The notes under the pieces were generated by a model. It ran no database searches and was not told the DNA's origin. It worked only from the letters and a program-made list of their open reading frames with translations. This document shows, piece by piece, positions 45,044 to 52,366 of a DNA stretch of 52,366 nucleotides. The translations under genes were made by a program, and so were the position numbers. The stretch comes from Candidatus Rifleibacteriota bacterium (GTDB lineage: Bacteria; Muiribacteriota; Ozemobacteria; Ozemobacterales; Ozemobacteraceae), in assembly GCA_018818125.1 (NCBI GenBank), contig JAHISQ010000057.1:1-52366 (forward strand). The letters run 5' to 3'. Numbering within the stretch: position 1 is the stretch's first letter; every line of letters begins with the position of its first letter.

Positions 45044-46771
45044 ATGACAAAGATAATCAAGCGATACTCTCTGCCTTATTATTTATTGGCTGCACTGTTG
45101 GCCGTTTTCGTAATGACCGTTGTCGGCCCCGCTTTTGCCGGCGAAGCAGCAGCCCCGACCACAGCCACCCAGCTGGAAGGCACCTTTAAGCTCGGACCGG
45201 CCATCATCCTGATCATCATTCTCTGCACCTTCATCGGCGTGGGACTCACGAATCGTGCCGAAGGAACGGCCGACTACTGGGCAGCCGGTCGAAAGATTTC
45301 CCCAATTGGCTCCGGAATGGCCATCGCCTCAAACTGGATGAGCGCGGCTTCGTTTCTGGGAATGGCCGCCATCATGTATGGAACCGGTTATCACGGGCTT
45401 TCATACGTCGTCGGCTGGACCGGTGGATACGTTTTGCTTCTCGTTCTCATGGCCAGCCAAATCAGACGTTACGGTAAATACACGGCCGCTGACTTCATCG
45501 GTGACCGTTTTTATTCCTCCGGTCTGCGAGCATACTCCGCGCTCCTGACCCTCGCCATCTCAATCTGCTACTGCGTGGGGCAGTTCGCTGGAATCGGTCT
45601 GATGTTCAAATGGGTCTTCGGCATGCCGAACGTCTGGGCCATCATTGTCGGATCGTCCGTCGTTCTTGTCTATACGTTGATTTCAGGCATGCTGGGCGCC
45701 ACCAAGAATATGCAGATCCAGTATGTAATTATTATAGTTTCCTTTATTCTTCCCCTGATTCTGTTGTGTAACAAATTTGGATATTTCGCACCGCTACCTC
45801 AGGTCGGTTACGGTGCGGCCGTTTCTGACGTTGTGAATGGACTTGCTCCCGCGACCAAAAATCTTACCAATGTTATGGGGCAAAGCTTTGCCACTGTTCC
45901 CTCCCCGGAATTCGCAATGCCATGGGATCCGGCCACCGGTGCCACCTTCTTCCAATGGCTGGCCATCTGTTTCTCTCTGATGATTGGAACTGCCGGCTTG
46001 CCGCACGTAATCGCAAGGTTTTACATCGTTCCCAATCCCAAAGATGCCCGCTGGTCTGTTGTCTGGGGTTTGTTTTTCATCTGTCTCCTCTATTGGAGCG
46101 CACCGGCTTACTCCGTATTCGGGAAGCTCCTCTCTTCTGATCCCGCAACCGGAACGCTGGCCAAGGATGCGATCGTGGTGTATACCGCCCAGCTTGGCGC
46201 GCTGTATCCGCTGGTAATCGGCCTTCTGGCTGCCGGAGCTATTTCCGCGGCATTCTCTACCGTTTCCGGGCTATTGCTCGCAGGAGCCTCGGCTTTCTCT
46301 CATGATCTGTATTTCAAGGTTATCAATCCTGCGGCCACTGAAAAGCGCCAGATGTTCGTAGCTCGTGCCGCTACCGTCACAATGTCGATCATCGTTACGG
46401 TGATCGCCCTCATGGATCTTGCCCTCATTGCTCAGCTGGTAGCTCTTGCCTTCTCGCTTGCCGGATGCACAATTTTCCCAATGTTCCTTCTCGGTATCTG
46501 GTGGAGCGGATCAAATCGGGCTGGAGCCTGGGCCGGCGTTATCACCGGGTCGGCAGTTGCCACGATAGCCCTGACGTATTTCGTTTGCGGTACGTTTAAG
46601 ATTGTTCTTCCCGGCGCAGAATTCATGGGTTACTATTTGAACGCATGGTATTTTGCCTGGCTGGGTGCTCCTCTTGCTGTAATCGCCAACATCGTGGTCT
46701 CACTTGCCACTGGTTGCGATACTCCTGAGAGCATCAAAAAGTTCCTGGCTGAAAAGGTGCATAACTACTAA
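45044..46771 (+). CDS. Sodium:solute symporter, acetate-type (ActP/VC_2705 subfamily)
   Basis: This 575-residue inner membrane symporter belongs to the SSS family. It has an N-terminal hydrophobic segment and an Ala/Thr-rich stretch (EAAAPTTATQ), then about 13 membrane helices with subfamily motifs DYWAAGRKISP, AIASNWMSAASFLGM, YTAADFIGDRF, GLPHVIARFYIVP and AAFSTVSGLL. The partner DUF4212-like subunit identifies the two-subunit VC_2705 subfamily rather than YjcH/ActP itself. Two ATGs, at 45038 and 45044, are in frame; 45044 is better spaced from AGGA at 45031. Acetate or another short-chain organic acid is the likely substrate. Confidence 0.88.
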   Translation: MTKIIKRYSLPYYLLAALLAVFVMTVVGPAFAGEAAAPTTATQLEGTFKLGPAIILIIILCTFIGVGLTNRAEGTADYWAAGRKISPIGSGMAIASNWMSAASFLGMAAIMYGTGYHGLSYVVGWTGGYVLLLVLMASQIRRYGKYTAADFIGDRFYSSGLRAYSALLTLAISICYCVGQFAGIGLMFKWVFGMPNVWAIIVGSSVVLVYTLISGMLGATKNMQIQYVIIIVSFILPLILLCNKFGYFAPLPQVGYGAAVSDVVNGLAPATKNLTNVMGQSFATVPSPEFAMPWDPATGATFFQWLAICFSLMIGTAGLPHVIARFYIVPNPKDARWSVVWGLFFICLLYWSAPAYSVFGKLLSSDPATGTLAKDAIVVYTAQLGALYPLVIGLLAAGAISAAFSTVSGLLLAGASAFSHDLYFKVINPAATEKRQMFVARAATVTMSIIVTVIALMDLALIAQLVALAFSLAGCTIFPMFLLGIWWSGSNRAGAWAGVITGSAVATIALTYFVCGTFKIVLPGAEFMGYYLNAWYFAWLGAPLAVIANIVVSLATGCDTPESIKKFLAEKVHNY

Positions 46772-46795
46772 ACCGGCCACCGCATCAAGTCACTG

Positions 46796-46834
46796 AACAC
46801 GCCCCTTTCCTTTCGGAAGGGGGCGTGTTTTATC
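46796..46834 (+). terminator. Rho-independent terminator
   Basis: A 15-bp stem (46796-46810 with 46815-46829, one G-U pair), a TTTC loop and TTTTAT end the symporter operon, directly against the stop of the convergent gene. Confidence 0.92.
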
Positions 46835-47555
46835 CGCCTAGAAGTCCACCAAACCAGCGTCTCAAAATTGGTTGTTCCGGCTTCACGACGTGCTTAACGG
46901 GATTGAGGTTAAAGTCCTCCCCAAGAATAGCGTATCCCTCCCAGCTTATGGGAAGCCCCAGAAATCGGGTGCCTTGCAATTGCCTGTCGAACCATTGATG
47001 ATGATGCCCAAAAATCCAGAGACGTGGCGAAAAATGCTCAAGAAGCTCGCGACTTCGGGCAAACCCGGTTGGTCCGTTGATATCCCATCTTTGGGAATGG
47101 GGAACTCCTATCCCTCGCGGACTGTCATGGGTGAGAAAAATTTCGCCGTCACTCGGCTTGAACGCCAGACACTGGTCGATCTCATGATCCTTGATCTCAG
47201 CTTTTTCAGGGGTGTTAAGAACATCCAGAAAGGACGATCCTCCGAGACAAATGCAACTGTGGCCGCATAACTGATGAATCGTTCCGCGCGCCATGTGTGA
47301 AAAATGTAGACTGTAGGTTTCAAGCAGCTCCGAAAAACGCTCGAATTCCTCGTGGTTGCCATCCAGAAAAGAAACCGGGCGCAGAAATGAACGCTTCTGA
47401 TAGTCGAAAAAACGATCAAGTTTGCTGGAAAACAGACCGAAGTCGCCAAGCACTACCACATGCTCGACAAGCTTCCCAAAGGTCTCTTCGGCGTGCCTGA
47501 TCTGATCGTTGACAACACCAAAAAAACCGTGAACGTCACTGATAAGAAGAATCAT
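46830..47555 (-). CDS. Metallophosphoesterase
   Basis: This 241-residue cytoplasmic phosphoesterase of the calcineurin-like fold has all metal motifs: SDVHG (6-10), LGDFG, DGNHEE, THDSPRG and FGHHH. The spacing is that of small bacterial phosphodiesterases or protein phosphatases. No membrane segment is seen. It follows the Cache-PAS-DUF294 gene after 12 bases, so both form one minus-strand operon. It might act on a nucleotide made by the DUF294 nucleotidyltransferase-like domain, but this is speculation. Confidence 0.88.
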   Translation of the reverse strand: MILLISDVHGFFGVVNDQIRHAEETFGKLVEHVVVLGDFGLFSSKLDRFFDYQKRSFLRPVSFLDGNHEEFERFSELLETYSLHFSHMARGTIHQLCGHSCICLGGSSFLDVLNTPEKAEIKDHEIDQCLAFKPSDGEIFLTHDSPRGIGVPHSQRWDINGPTGFARSRELLEHFSPRLWIFGHHHQWFDRQLQGTRFLGLPISWEGYAILGEDFNLNPVKHVVKPEQPILRRWFGGLLGG

Positions 47556-47567
47556 CTTGAAGGCACC

Positions 47568-50090
47568 TTAGACCTGCCCCGCAAGCCCGGTAAAGTCACC
47601 GCTCAGTCGCATCTGGAAATTTTTGATCTGAGCAAAGGTCTCCTTGAGCATTTTTTGATCAAGGTCAGAAAGTTCATACGGGCGGATAAAGTTATCAGGC
47701 GCGCTGCCTTCTTCCCTCATATTGACCTGGTGCTGAATTCGCATGCGCATAAGAAATCCGTATGCTTCTGTCAATTCCTGATTGCTTCGCTTGGTCAGAA
47801 TTCCCATATCCATGAGTTCTCTGAGCCGGTCAAAAGTTCCGCGGGCCCTGATGCCATGTTTCAAAGCATAGATGCGGGCAAAATCAACGATTCGAACCAT
47901 TGCCGCCTTGATATTCAAAGTATCCTCTTTGCCAGCATTTGATTCCAAAAGAAAATTCCCGAACAAACCGATCGGCGGCTGAAATTGAAGAACATCAAGA
48001 GCCAGCAGAACGAAAAAACGGGGATTCTCAGGCAGGGTTGCTGTAAAGCTTTCCCACAGATCGTTGACTAACTTCGTTTCTCCAAAAGCGCAACGCAGAT
48101 CAAAGAAAATCTTGGCTTCCATAAGATCCTGGGGCTCAAGCTTGGTTGCCCATTTTAAAAAATACTGCTTCCAGGTCGAAAGCGGCTGACACCACTTTGG
48201 GGTTTTAGCCATGATAAACCCTTTACAGAACGAATACCCCGCGGAATTGAGCAGCGTGCAAACCCGTTCTCCCAGGTTCAGAAAATACTCCTGAGTCTTC
48301 TGAAGACTTTCGGCCGGGACATCGGCAAAAATGATTCCGTTGTCCTGATCGGTACAGAGTGTCTGTTCCTGTCGAGCCTCACTTCCGGTCATGATAAAAG
48401 CGAAGGGTACGGGCGGAGGTTCCAGTTGCGCCAGAACCAATTGCCCAGCCCGTTCCAGAACCATGTCCGCAATCATGGAAATAAAACGATTGATGTGACT
48501 CGTGCGAGCACCGTTTTGAACCATGACATTCACCAACTCAGGCACCCGTTTGGCTGATCGAATAAGCTGTTCTTCACCTTCTGCTTCCTGAATCTCACGC
48601 ATCAGAAGTGTAGGAGAGTAAGACTGAATCTGAAAAAGATCGCGAATGGTCAACAGGGCATGAGGCGGTTTATCATCGGAACAAACGATCAGAGGCCTGA
48701 AATCTTGCCGTTTCATACTCAGATAAGCGTCAAAGAGAAGCGCTTCCGGATTGATGGTCACCGATGGATACATCACATCTTTCGCCGTGAGCGAATCAGT
48801 GTCTCTCTGCAAAAGCAGCCCGGAGACGACATCGCGAGAGCTCAGAGTGCCCAGACAACTCTGCTCATCCCCTACAACAAGAGCTTCCACTGATGAAGCC
48901 ATAAGAATCTTTGCGGCAGCAACTGCGGAAGCAGTTGGCGAAACGCGTGTCGTAATTTTCTGTGCGAGGTCACCAACGTTTCCATGGAAAAACATCAGTG
49001 ACTGCTGCAATTCATCAAGAAGGAGCGTTCGATTGACTTCCCGCTCGTGCCGGGAAGTTATCTTGGAAGCAATAAGGCTAAATCCGTTTTTCCCGGCAAA
49101 GGGAATCCTCGACAGAGACAACAGAACGCGACGAATGACCCCATGTCGGTCACGAAGTCCTGATTCGTAATGCTGGGGGAAATCCTTTCCCAGTAGAAGC
49201 GCCTGAAAGTGATAAAAGCCCTGCGCTTCTTCTTCCCGAGTGAGAACGACAATGTCTTCCAGTCTCTGCCTGCTGAACTCTTCGGGAGCATAGTGCAAAA
49301 GTCGAAGCATACTCTGATTAGCAAACAGGCCCTCACCTTCCAGCGACATGATAATGAAATCGTCAGCAGATTCAACCAAAAGACGATACCTCTCTTCCGA
49401 AGTTTTCAAGGCACTTTCCGAAGACTTACGGCTGGACTCGGCCCTCCAGGTTCCCCACAGGATGAAGGCAAGCAGCCCGGAAACCAGCGTCAGGATTCCG
49501 AATGAAATCAGCACCAACTGCTGAGAAACGCTACTAATTTCCTGATCGACGTCGTCCAGGTAAATTCCGGTGCCGATTATCCAGCCCCAGGGGGCAAAGC
49601 CCTTCACATACGATAACTTGCGAACAATACGAGAAGCGTCGTCCTTCCATTGCCAATGGTATGACACATACCCTGCGCCCTGTTCCTTCACCACTTTTAC
49701 AACCTCAACGAACAGCTTTTTGCCTTCTGGATCGACGAAGTCAGTAAGATCTTTGCCGTTGAGATCGGGTCGATAGGGGTGAATAACCATTCTCGGATAC
49801 ATGTCGTTGATCCAGAAATAGTCCTTCATTTCATTGCCGTAATGCAGATTACGAATCTGAGCGATTGCCTGCTTTTGAGCCTCTTCTCTGGAAAGCACAT
49901 TAGTCTGCTCATCATGCTCAAACTTGGCCAGAATGTTCCACGCCGAAGTCGTAAGCTCCCTGATCATCTCATGTTTTCGCGCCATGATATTCTGCTCTAA
50001 GGTAGGAATGAAAATCATAAACATGGCGACGACGAACAGAACAACTGCCAGCAAAGTCGGCAGGACGCCCCGCAAGATGAAATTACCCAT
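47568..50090 (-). CDS. Membrane sensor: Cache, PAS, CBS pair and DUF294 nucleotidyltransferase-like domain
   Basis: This 840-residue protein begins with a membrane helix (about 7-29), then a single Cache domain outside (about 35-195; MKDYFWINDMYPRMVIHP and GWIIGTGIYLDDV), a second helix (about 198-220), a PAS domain (about 233-350), a CBS pair (about 370-505; AKDVMYPSVTI in the second), and the DUF294 nucleotidyltransferase module GSEARQEQTLCTDQDNG (about 555-575) with its C-terminal helical domain. CBS-DUF294 proteins commonly neighbour VC_2705-type acetate symporters; fusion to Cache and PAS adds an external ligand sensor. GGGGG lies five bases before the ATG. It is transcribed from the promoter at 50123. 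Confidence 0.88.
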   Translation of the reverse strand: MGNFILRGVLPTLLAVVLFVVAMFMIFIPTLEQNIMARKHEMIRELTTSAWNILAKFEHDEQTNVLSREEAQKQAIAQIRNLHYGNEMKDYFWINDMYPRMVIHPYRPDLNGKDLTDFVDPEGKKLFVEVVKVVKEQGAGYVSYHWQWKDDASRIVRKLSYVKGFAPWGWIIGTGIYLDDVDQEISSVSQQLVLISFGILTLVSGLLAFILWGTWRAESSRKSSESALKTSEERYRLLVESADDFIIMSLEGEGLFANQSMLRLLHYAPEEFSRQRLEDIVVLTREEEAQGFYHFQALLLGKDFPQHYESGLRDRHGVIRRVLLSLSRIPFAGKNGFSLIASKITSRHEREVNRTLLLDELQQSLMFFHGNVGDLAQKITTRVSPTASAVAAAKILMASSVEALVVGDEQSCLGTLSSRDVVSGLLLQRDTDSLTAKDVMYPSVTINPEALLFDAYLSMKRQDFRPLIVCSDDKPPHALLTIRDLFQIQSYSPTLLMREIQEAEGEEQLIRSAKRVPELVNVMVQNGARTSHINRFISMIADMVLERAGQLVLAQLEPPPVPFAFIMTGSEARQEQTLCTDQDNGIIFADVPAESLQKTQEYFLNLGERVCTLLNSAGYSFCKGFIMAKTPKWCQPLSTWKQYFLKWATKLEPQDLMEAKIFFDLRCAFGETKLVNDLWESFTATLPENPRFFVLLALDVLQFQPPIGLFGNFLLESNAGKEDTLNIKAAMVRIVDFARIYALKHGIRARGTFDRLRELMDMGILTKRSNQELTEAYGFLMRMRIQHQVNMREEGSAPDNFIRPYELSDLDQKMLKETFAQIKNFQMRLSGDFTGLAGQV

Positions 50091-50122
50091 GATACCCCCG
50101 CAGAATTGGCTCTTTCGCTCTC

Positions 50123-50151
50123 AGAGTACCATTTCTGTGCTGGAATGACAA
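50123..50151 (-). promoter_or_regulatory. Promoter of the Cache-DUF294 operon
   Basis: On the minus strand TTGTCA, 17 bases, TACTCT. It predicts a start near 50116, 26 bases before the ATG. Confidence 0.6.
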
Positions 50152-50210
50152 GTGGATATAGGTCTCCTGACATTTTTCACAATAGATTGCTGATTCTAAT
50201 TTTGTCGGCG

Positions 50211-50239
50211 TTGACTGCAGCTCGAATAATTGTTATTCT
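50211..50239 (+). promoter_or_regulatory. Promoter of the Sel1-repeat gene cluster
   Basis: TTGACT, a 17-base spacer, TATTCT; start predicted near 50246. This excludes an in-frame TTG at 50230 as a start codon. Confidence 0.6.
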
Positions 50240-50268
50240 CACCCTATCACCACAGCTGGGGTAGAGGA

Positions 50269-51531
50269 ATGAGTGCTGCTCGCGATTCGATAAAAAAAGG
50301 ACTGATGTCGCTGATAGCGCGCAAAGACGCTACGGTTTTTCAGAGCGTCGAGGACTTTACCAGGGAAATCAATAAACTGGGCGACTGGCCGAACATGCCG
50401 GAAATTACCGCTCTCGCCGCCGGACTGAACGAACGCCTGCCCTGGGAACTGCAGAAAGACGGCAGTGGCCTGGTAACTGGCAGAAGTGTTCTACACCTTG
50501 CCGGAATCCTTATCAAAAAGCACAAAGTCAGCGACAACATAGCTGTATGGGCAGTAGAAGCATGGGCAATAGCGCTGGGACTCAAGCTCGAAAGTCCTTC
50601 GACAAATGCGCCTGAACCAGCCAGAGCTGCGCCGCCCACTTTGGCGAAATCTGAAGTTCAAGATACAAAGCCGACACCGATAAATGCGGGTAATTCGGCG
50701 GGAGCGGCTGCCTATGCGCAGTTAGCTGCAAAATCACGCCTTGGCCTGATTTTCGGGCAAGATGAAAGTGGCGCCATCCGCGTTTTTGCCAGCTGGTTTC
50801 ACGATGAAACAACTCAACAGGCAGCAGGTCTTGCAGCCACCATGGTAAAAATCGAAGTTCAGACTGACCGCCCGCTGTTTTCGGCGCCACCGGCAAAAAG
50901 AAAAACAGGCAGCAGTGCAGGCAAAATCCCGACCGATCAGACTGCAACTGGCAATCGCACCAGCACAGGCCAGTCAGAAGCAGAAATTTCGACATTGCGA
51001 GCAGACCCTTCAGCACCAGCACTAAAAAAAGAGATTAAGCCAACAAAACCGGCAACACCAAGCCCTGCGACTGCTTCCAGAGCGCCAACGGCAAAATCTG
51101 TGGCGGCGCCGACCCAAAACTCCCCACAGATTCCACCCGGAAAAGATAAAGTCTATTACGGCAGCGCTGAATCTCTGTATAACCAGGCCGTTCAGCTACT
51201 GCCTGGTCGCAGCAGCAAACCCGATGTGCCTGAAGCCCTGGCCATACTGAATCAGGCGGCAAAGCAGGGCTCTATTGATGCCCGACGTGCAATCGGCATA
51301 ATCTATATGAAGGGCGTCGGCATTCAACCGGATTTCGCTGCCGCCGCTAACTGGCTGCGCCTCGCGGCTGAAGCTGGCGACGTCGAAGCCCAGTTTCATC
51401 TCGGCAGCCTTTACCAGTGCGGCATGGGAGTCGAGTTCAGCCTTGAGAAGGCAAAGAACTGGCTGCAACGCGCTGCAAAACAGGGACACAAAGAAGCTGA
51501 AATATTATTGAAAGAAATTATTCAGGGCTAA
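50269..51531 (+). CDS. Sel1-repeat protein
   Basis: This 420-residue cytoplasmic protein has an N-terminal helical domain of unknown type (about 1-105), a long Pro/Ala/Ser/Thr/Lys-rich linker (about 105-285) with one folded insertion (LGLIFGQDESGAIRVFASWF), and about three Sel1-like TPR repeats at the end (AIGIIYMKGVGIQPDF; AAEAGDVEAQFHLGSLY; AAKQGHKEAEILL). Sel1 repeats bind proteins. The start at 50269 is set by the promoter and by GAGGA nearby. It heads a cluster with a small membrane protein and a large unrecognised gene, with gaps of 19 and 9 bases. Confidence 0.83.
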   Translation: MSAARDSIKKGLMSLIARKDATVFQSVEDFTREINKLGDWPNMPEITALAAGLNERLPWELQKDGSGLVTGRSVLHLAGILIKKHKVSDNIAVWAVEAWAIALGLKLESPSTNAPEPARAAPPTLAKSEVQDTKPTPINAGNSAGAAAYAQLAAKSRLGLIFGQDESGAIRVFASWFHDETTQQAAGLAATMVKIEVQTDRPLFSAPPAKRKTGSSAGKIPTDQTATGNRTSTGQSEAEISTLRADPSAPALKKEIKPTKPATPSPATASRAPTAKSVAAPTQNSPQIPPGKDKVYYGSAESLYNQAVQLLPGRSSKPDVPEALAILNQAAKQGSIDARRAIGIIYMKGVGIQPDFAAAANWLRLAAEAGDVEAQFHLGSLYQCGMGVEFSLEKAKNWLQRAAKQGHKEAEILLKEIIQG

Positions 51532-51550
51532 TCCTGCAGGGGGATAAAAA

Positions 51551-51769
51551 ATGGCAGAACGAGAACGTGTGGTTAACCAGACTCTATTGATCTGGAGCGC
51601 AATTGTTGTAGTTGAAATTTTCGTGATCGCGCACCTTATGGCTTTCCCGGTGCTGATCCTCGCAGCCATGACCATGTTCTGGCCGATAAAGGCCGCTCTC
51701 AACTGGCCCAAGCCCCTTGATAAATCTACCGACAGTTCAGCCCCCGCTGCAACAGCGGTTGAAAGGTAA
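51551..51769 (+). CDS. Small membrane protein
   Basis: This 72-residue protein has one long or two short hydrophobic segments (LLIWSAIVVVEIFVIAHLM then FPVLILAAMTMFWPI, about 12-48) forming a hairpin in the membrane, and a soluble Ser/Ala-rich tail. GGGGG precedes the ATG. It lies between the Sel1 gene and the next, so it is probably the membrane anchor of that complex. No family is recognised. Confidence 0.72.
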   Translation: MAERERVVNQTLLIWSAIVVVEIFVIAHLMAFPVLILAAMTMFWPIKAALNWPKPLDKSTDSSAPAATAVER

Positions 51770-51778
51770 CCAGCTCGC

Positions 51779-52366
51779 ATGGAGAAAATTGAATTTCTGG
51801 TTTCGACCGGCATAAATTTCTACGCACCAGAGTATGAAATTCGCCTATCAGACCTGCTGCTGCAAAAAAACTGGCAATTTAGAGTGCTACAGTCACCGGC
51901 CGGTGCCATTGGCCTGCAGTATGGCAGTGAAGCAATCAGCAACGCCGTCACTGAAGGTGATCAGGCCCTGATAGATGTGGGCGGACTGGCCCTGCGCTTC
52001 GGTGATGTTCTCGACAACTGTCTCGGAAAATGGCTTCCCCTGCCCTGCCTGCCCAAGTCTGCCGACAGTGATGTTCCCTGCCGGAGCGTTGACTGGGCAC
52101 GCCTGTTCTTATACAGATCACCGCTGCAGCCAGACGAAAACATGGTACGCATGGTTATTGCCGTAGATACCGGGCTGCAATCTGGCGGCGAAAGCCTGGA
52201 CGGCGGTCTTTTTCCTGAAGACACCGGCGTACCGTTTGTTGCCAACCCTGGCCAAAAAAAATTCTGGCAGACTCCGGCACTCCTGAACTGGCTTAAGACA
52301 TCACTAAAAGGTATTCCTGCGGCCGGTGGCGAACAGGTTCCACCCTACGCTATTTCACTTGCCGCG
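51779..52366 (+). CDS. Unrecognised protein, 5' part of a larger gene
   Basis: An open frame of 196 codons without a stop starts at 51779 and runs off the right edge. It begins MEKIEFLVSTGINFYAPE and includes VDTGLQSGGES and VPFVANPGQKKFW. No signal peptide is seen. An AAAGG sequence lies 11 bases before the ATG, and the start is nine bases after the small membrane protein gene, so it belongs to the same operon. The pattern of a -STG- near the start and a later DTGLQSGG suggests an actin/ASKHA-like or SrfB-like large protein, but this is only a weak impression. Confidence 0.65.
   Translation, partial: MEKIEFLVSTGINFYAPEYEIRLSDLLLQKNWQFRVLQSPAGAIGLQYGSEAISNAVTEGDQALIDVGGLALRFGDVLDNCLGKWLPLPCLPKSADSDVPCRSVDWARLFLYRSPLQPDENMVRMVIAVDTGLQSGGESLDGGLFPEDTGVPFVANPGQKKFWQTPALLNWLKTSLKGIPAAGGEQVPPYAISLAA

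Overview
This is a gene-dense window of about 52 kb (roughly 50% GC) from what looks like a strictly anaerobic or fermentative, diderm-type bacterium. The evidence is an ETF-linked 2-hydroxyacid dehydrogenase operon, a giant 2-hydroxyacyl-CoA dehydratase activase, FeoAB iron(II) uptake, several lipobox lipoproteins and secreted proteins, sigma-54 promoters, and many large membrane sensors of the Cache/PAS/HAMP/SpoIIE type. The mix of long SpoIIE-type sensors, HEAT, WD40 and Sel1 proteins and many orphan secreted proteins recalls uncultured lineages such as Riflebacteria, but that assignment is a guess. No rRNA, tRNA, insertion sequence, phage or CRISPR array was seen.

Layout. 1-2405 (minus): etfB-etfA-glcD-like operon with ATGA overlaps, in the order of the electron-confurcating lactate dehydrogenase of acetogens. 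2406-4742: two genes, a secreted orphan and a metallo-beta-lactamase-fold hydrolase, each preceded by an exactly spaced -24/-12 (sigma-54) promoter; the hydrolase has a long, foldable leader, and a candidate small RNA gene with its own promoter and terminator follows it. 4756-7581 (minus): membrane-anchored WD40/LamG protein. 7702-12371: malic enzyme, uracil-type permease, FlgJ-like lipoprotein glucosaminidase and a secreted orphan. 12688-16497: FdrA - small FdrA-tail protein - DUF1116 - cyclase operon, related to the oxamate carbamoyltransferase genes of allantoin fermentation. 16571-19321 (minus): PAS hybrid histidine kinase lacking its phosphoacceptor histidine. 19573-26762: secreted orphan, then two overlapping membrane SpoIIE-like proteins, the first catalytically dead by motif and the second partly degenerate. 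26764-30209 (minus): serine acetyltransferase, lipoprotein and HEAT-repeat membrane protein.

30377-32082: a 68-residue protein coupled to a Ycf46-like AAA ATPase. 32241-35216: feoA-feoB-dtxR operon with two identical-architecture operators over the promoter. 35217-35713: no long gene, but an unexplained nested inverted-repeat structure and a 46-residue reverse gene with its own Shine-Dalgarno and terminator. 35729-37827: cytidylate kinase-like protein and a membrane-anchored beta-propeller. 37981-42312: 1443-residue CoA-dehydratase activase. 42464-44005: unrecognised polytopic membrane protein. 44307-50090: two-subunit sodium:solute (acetate-type) symporter, facing a minus-strand pair of metallophosphoesterase and Cache-PAS-CBS-DUF294 sensor. 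50269-end: Sel1-repeat protein, small membrane protein and the start of a large unrecognised gene.

How it fits together: lactate or 2-hydroxyacid oxidation, malate decarboxylation, acetate-type symport and dehydratase activation describe organic-acid fermentation, with iron supply under DtxR control matching the Fe-S demand of these enzymes. The rest is mostly envelope sensing and signalling. The best leads for new biology are the candidate sRNA at 4655-4742, the sigma-54 pair with its structured leader, the split FdrA operon lacking the usual third subunit, and the degenerate signalling proteins.
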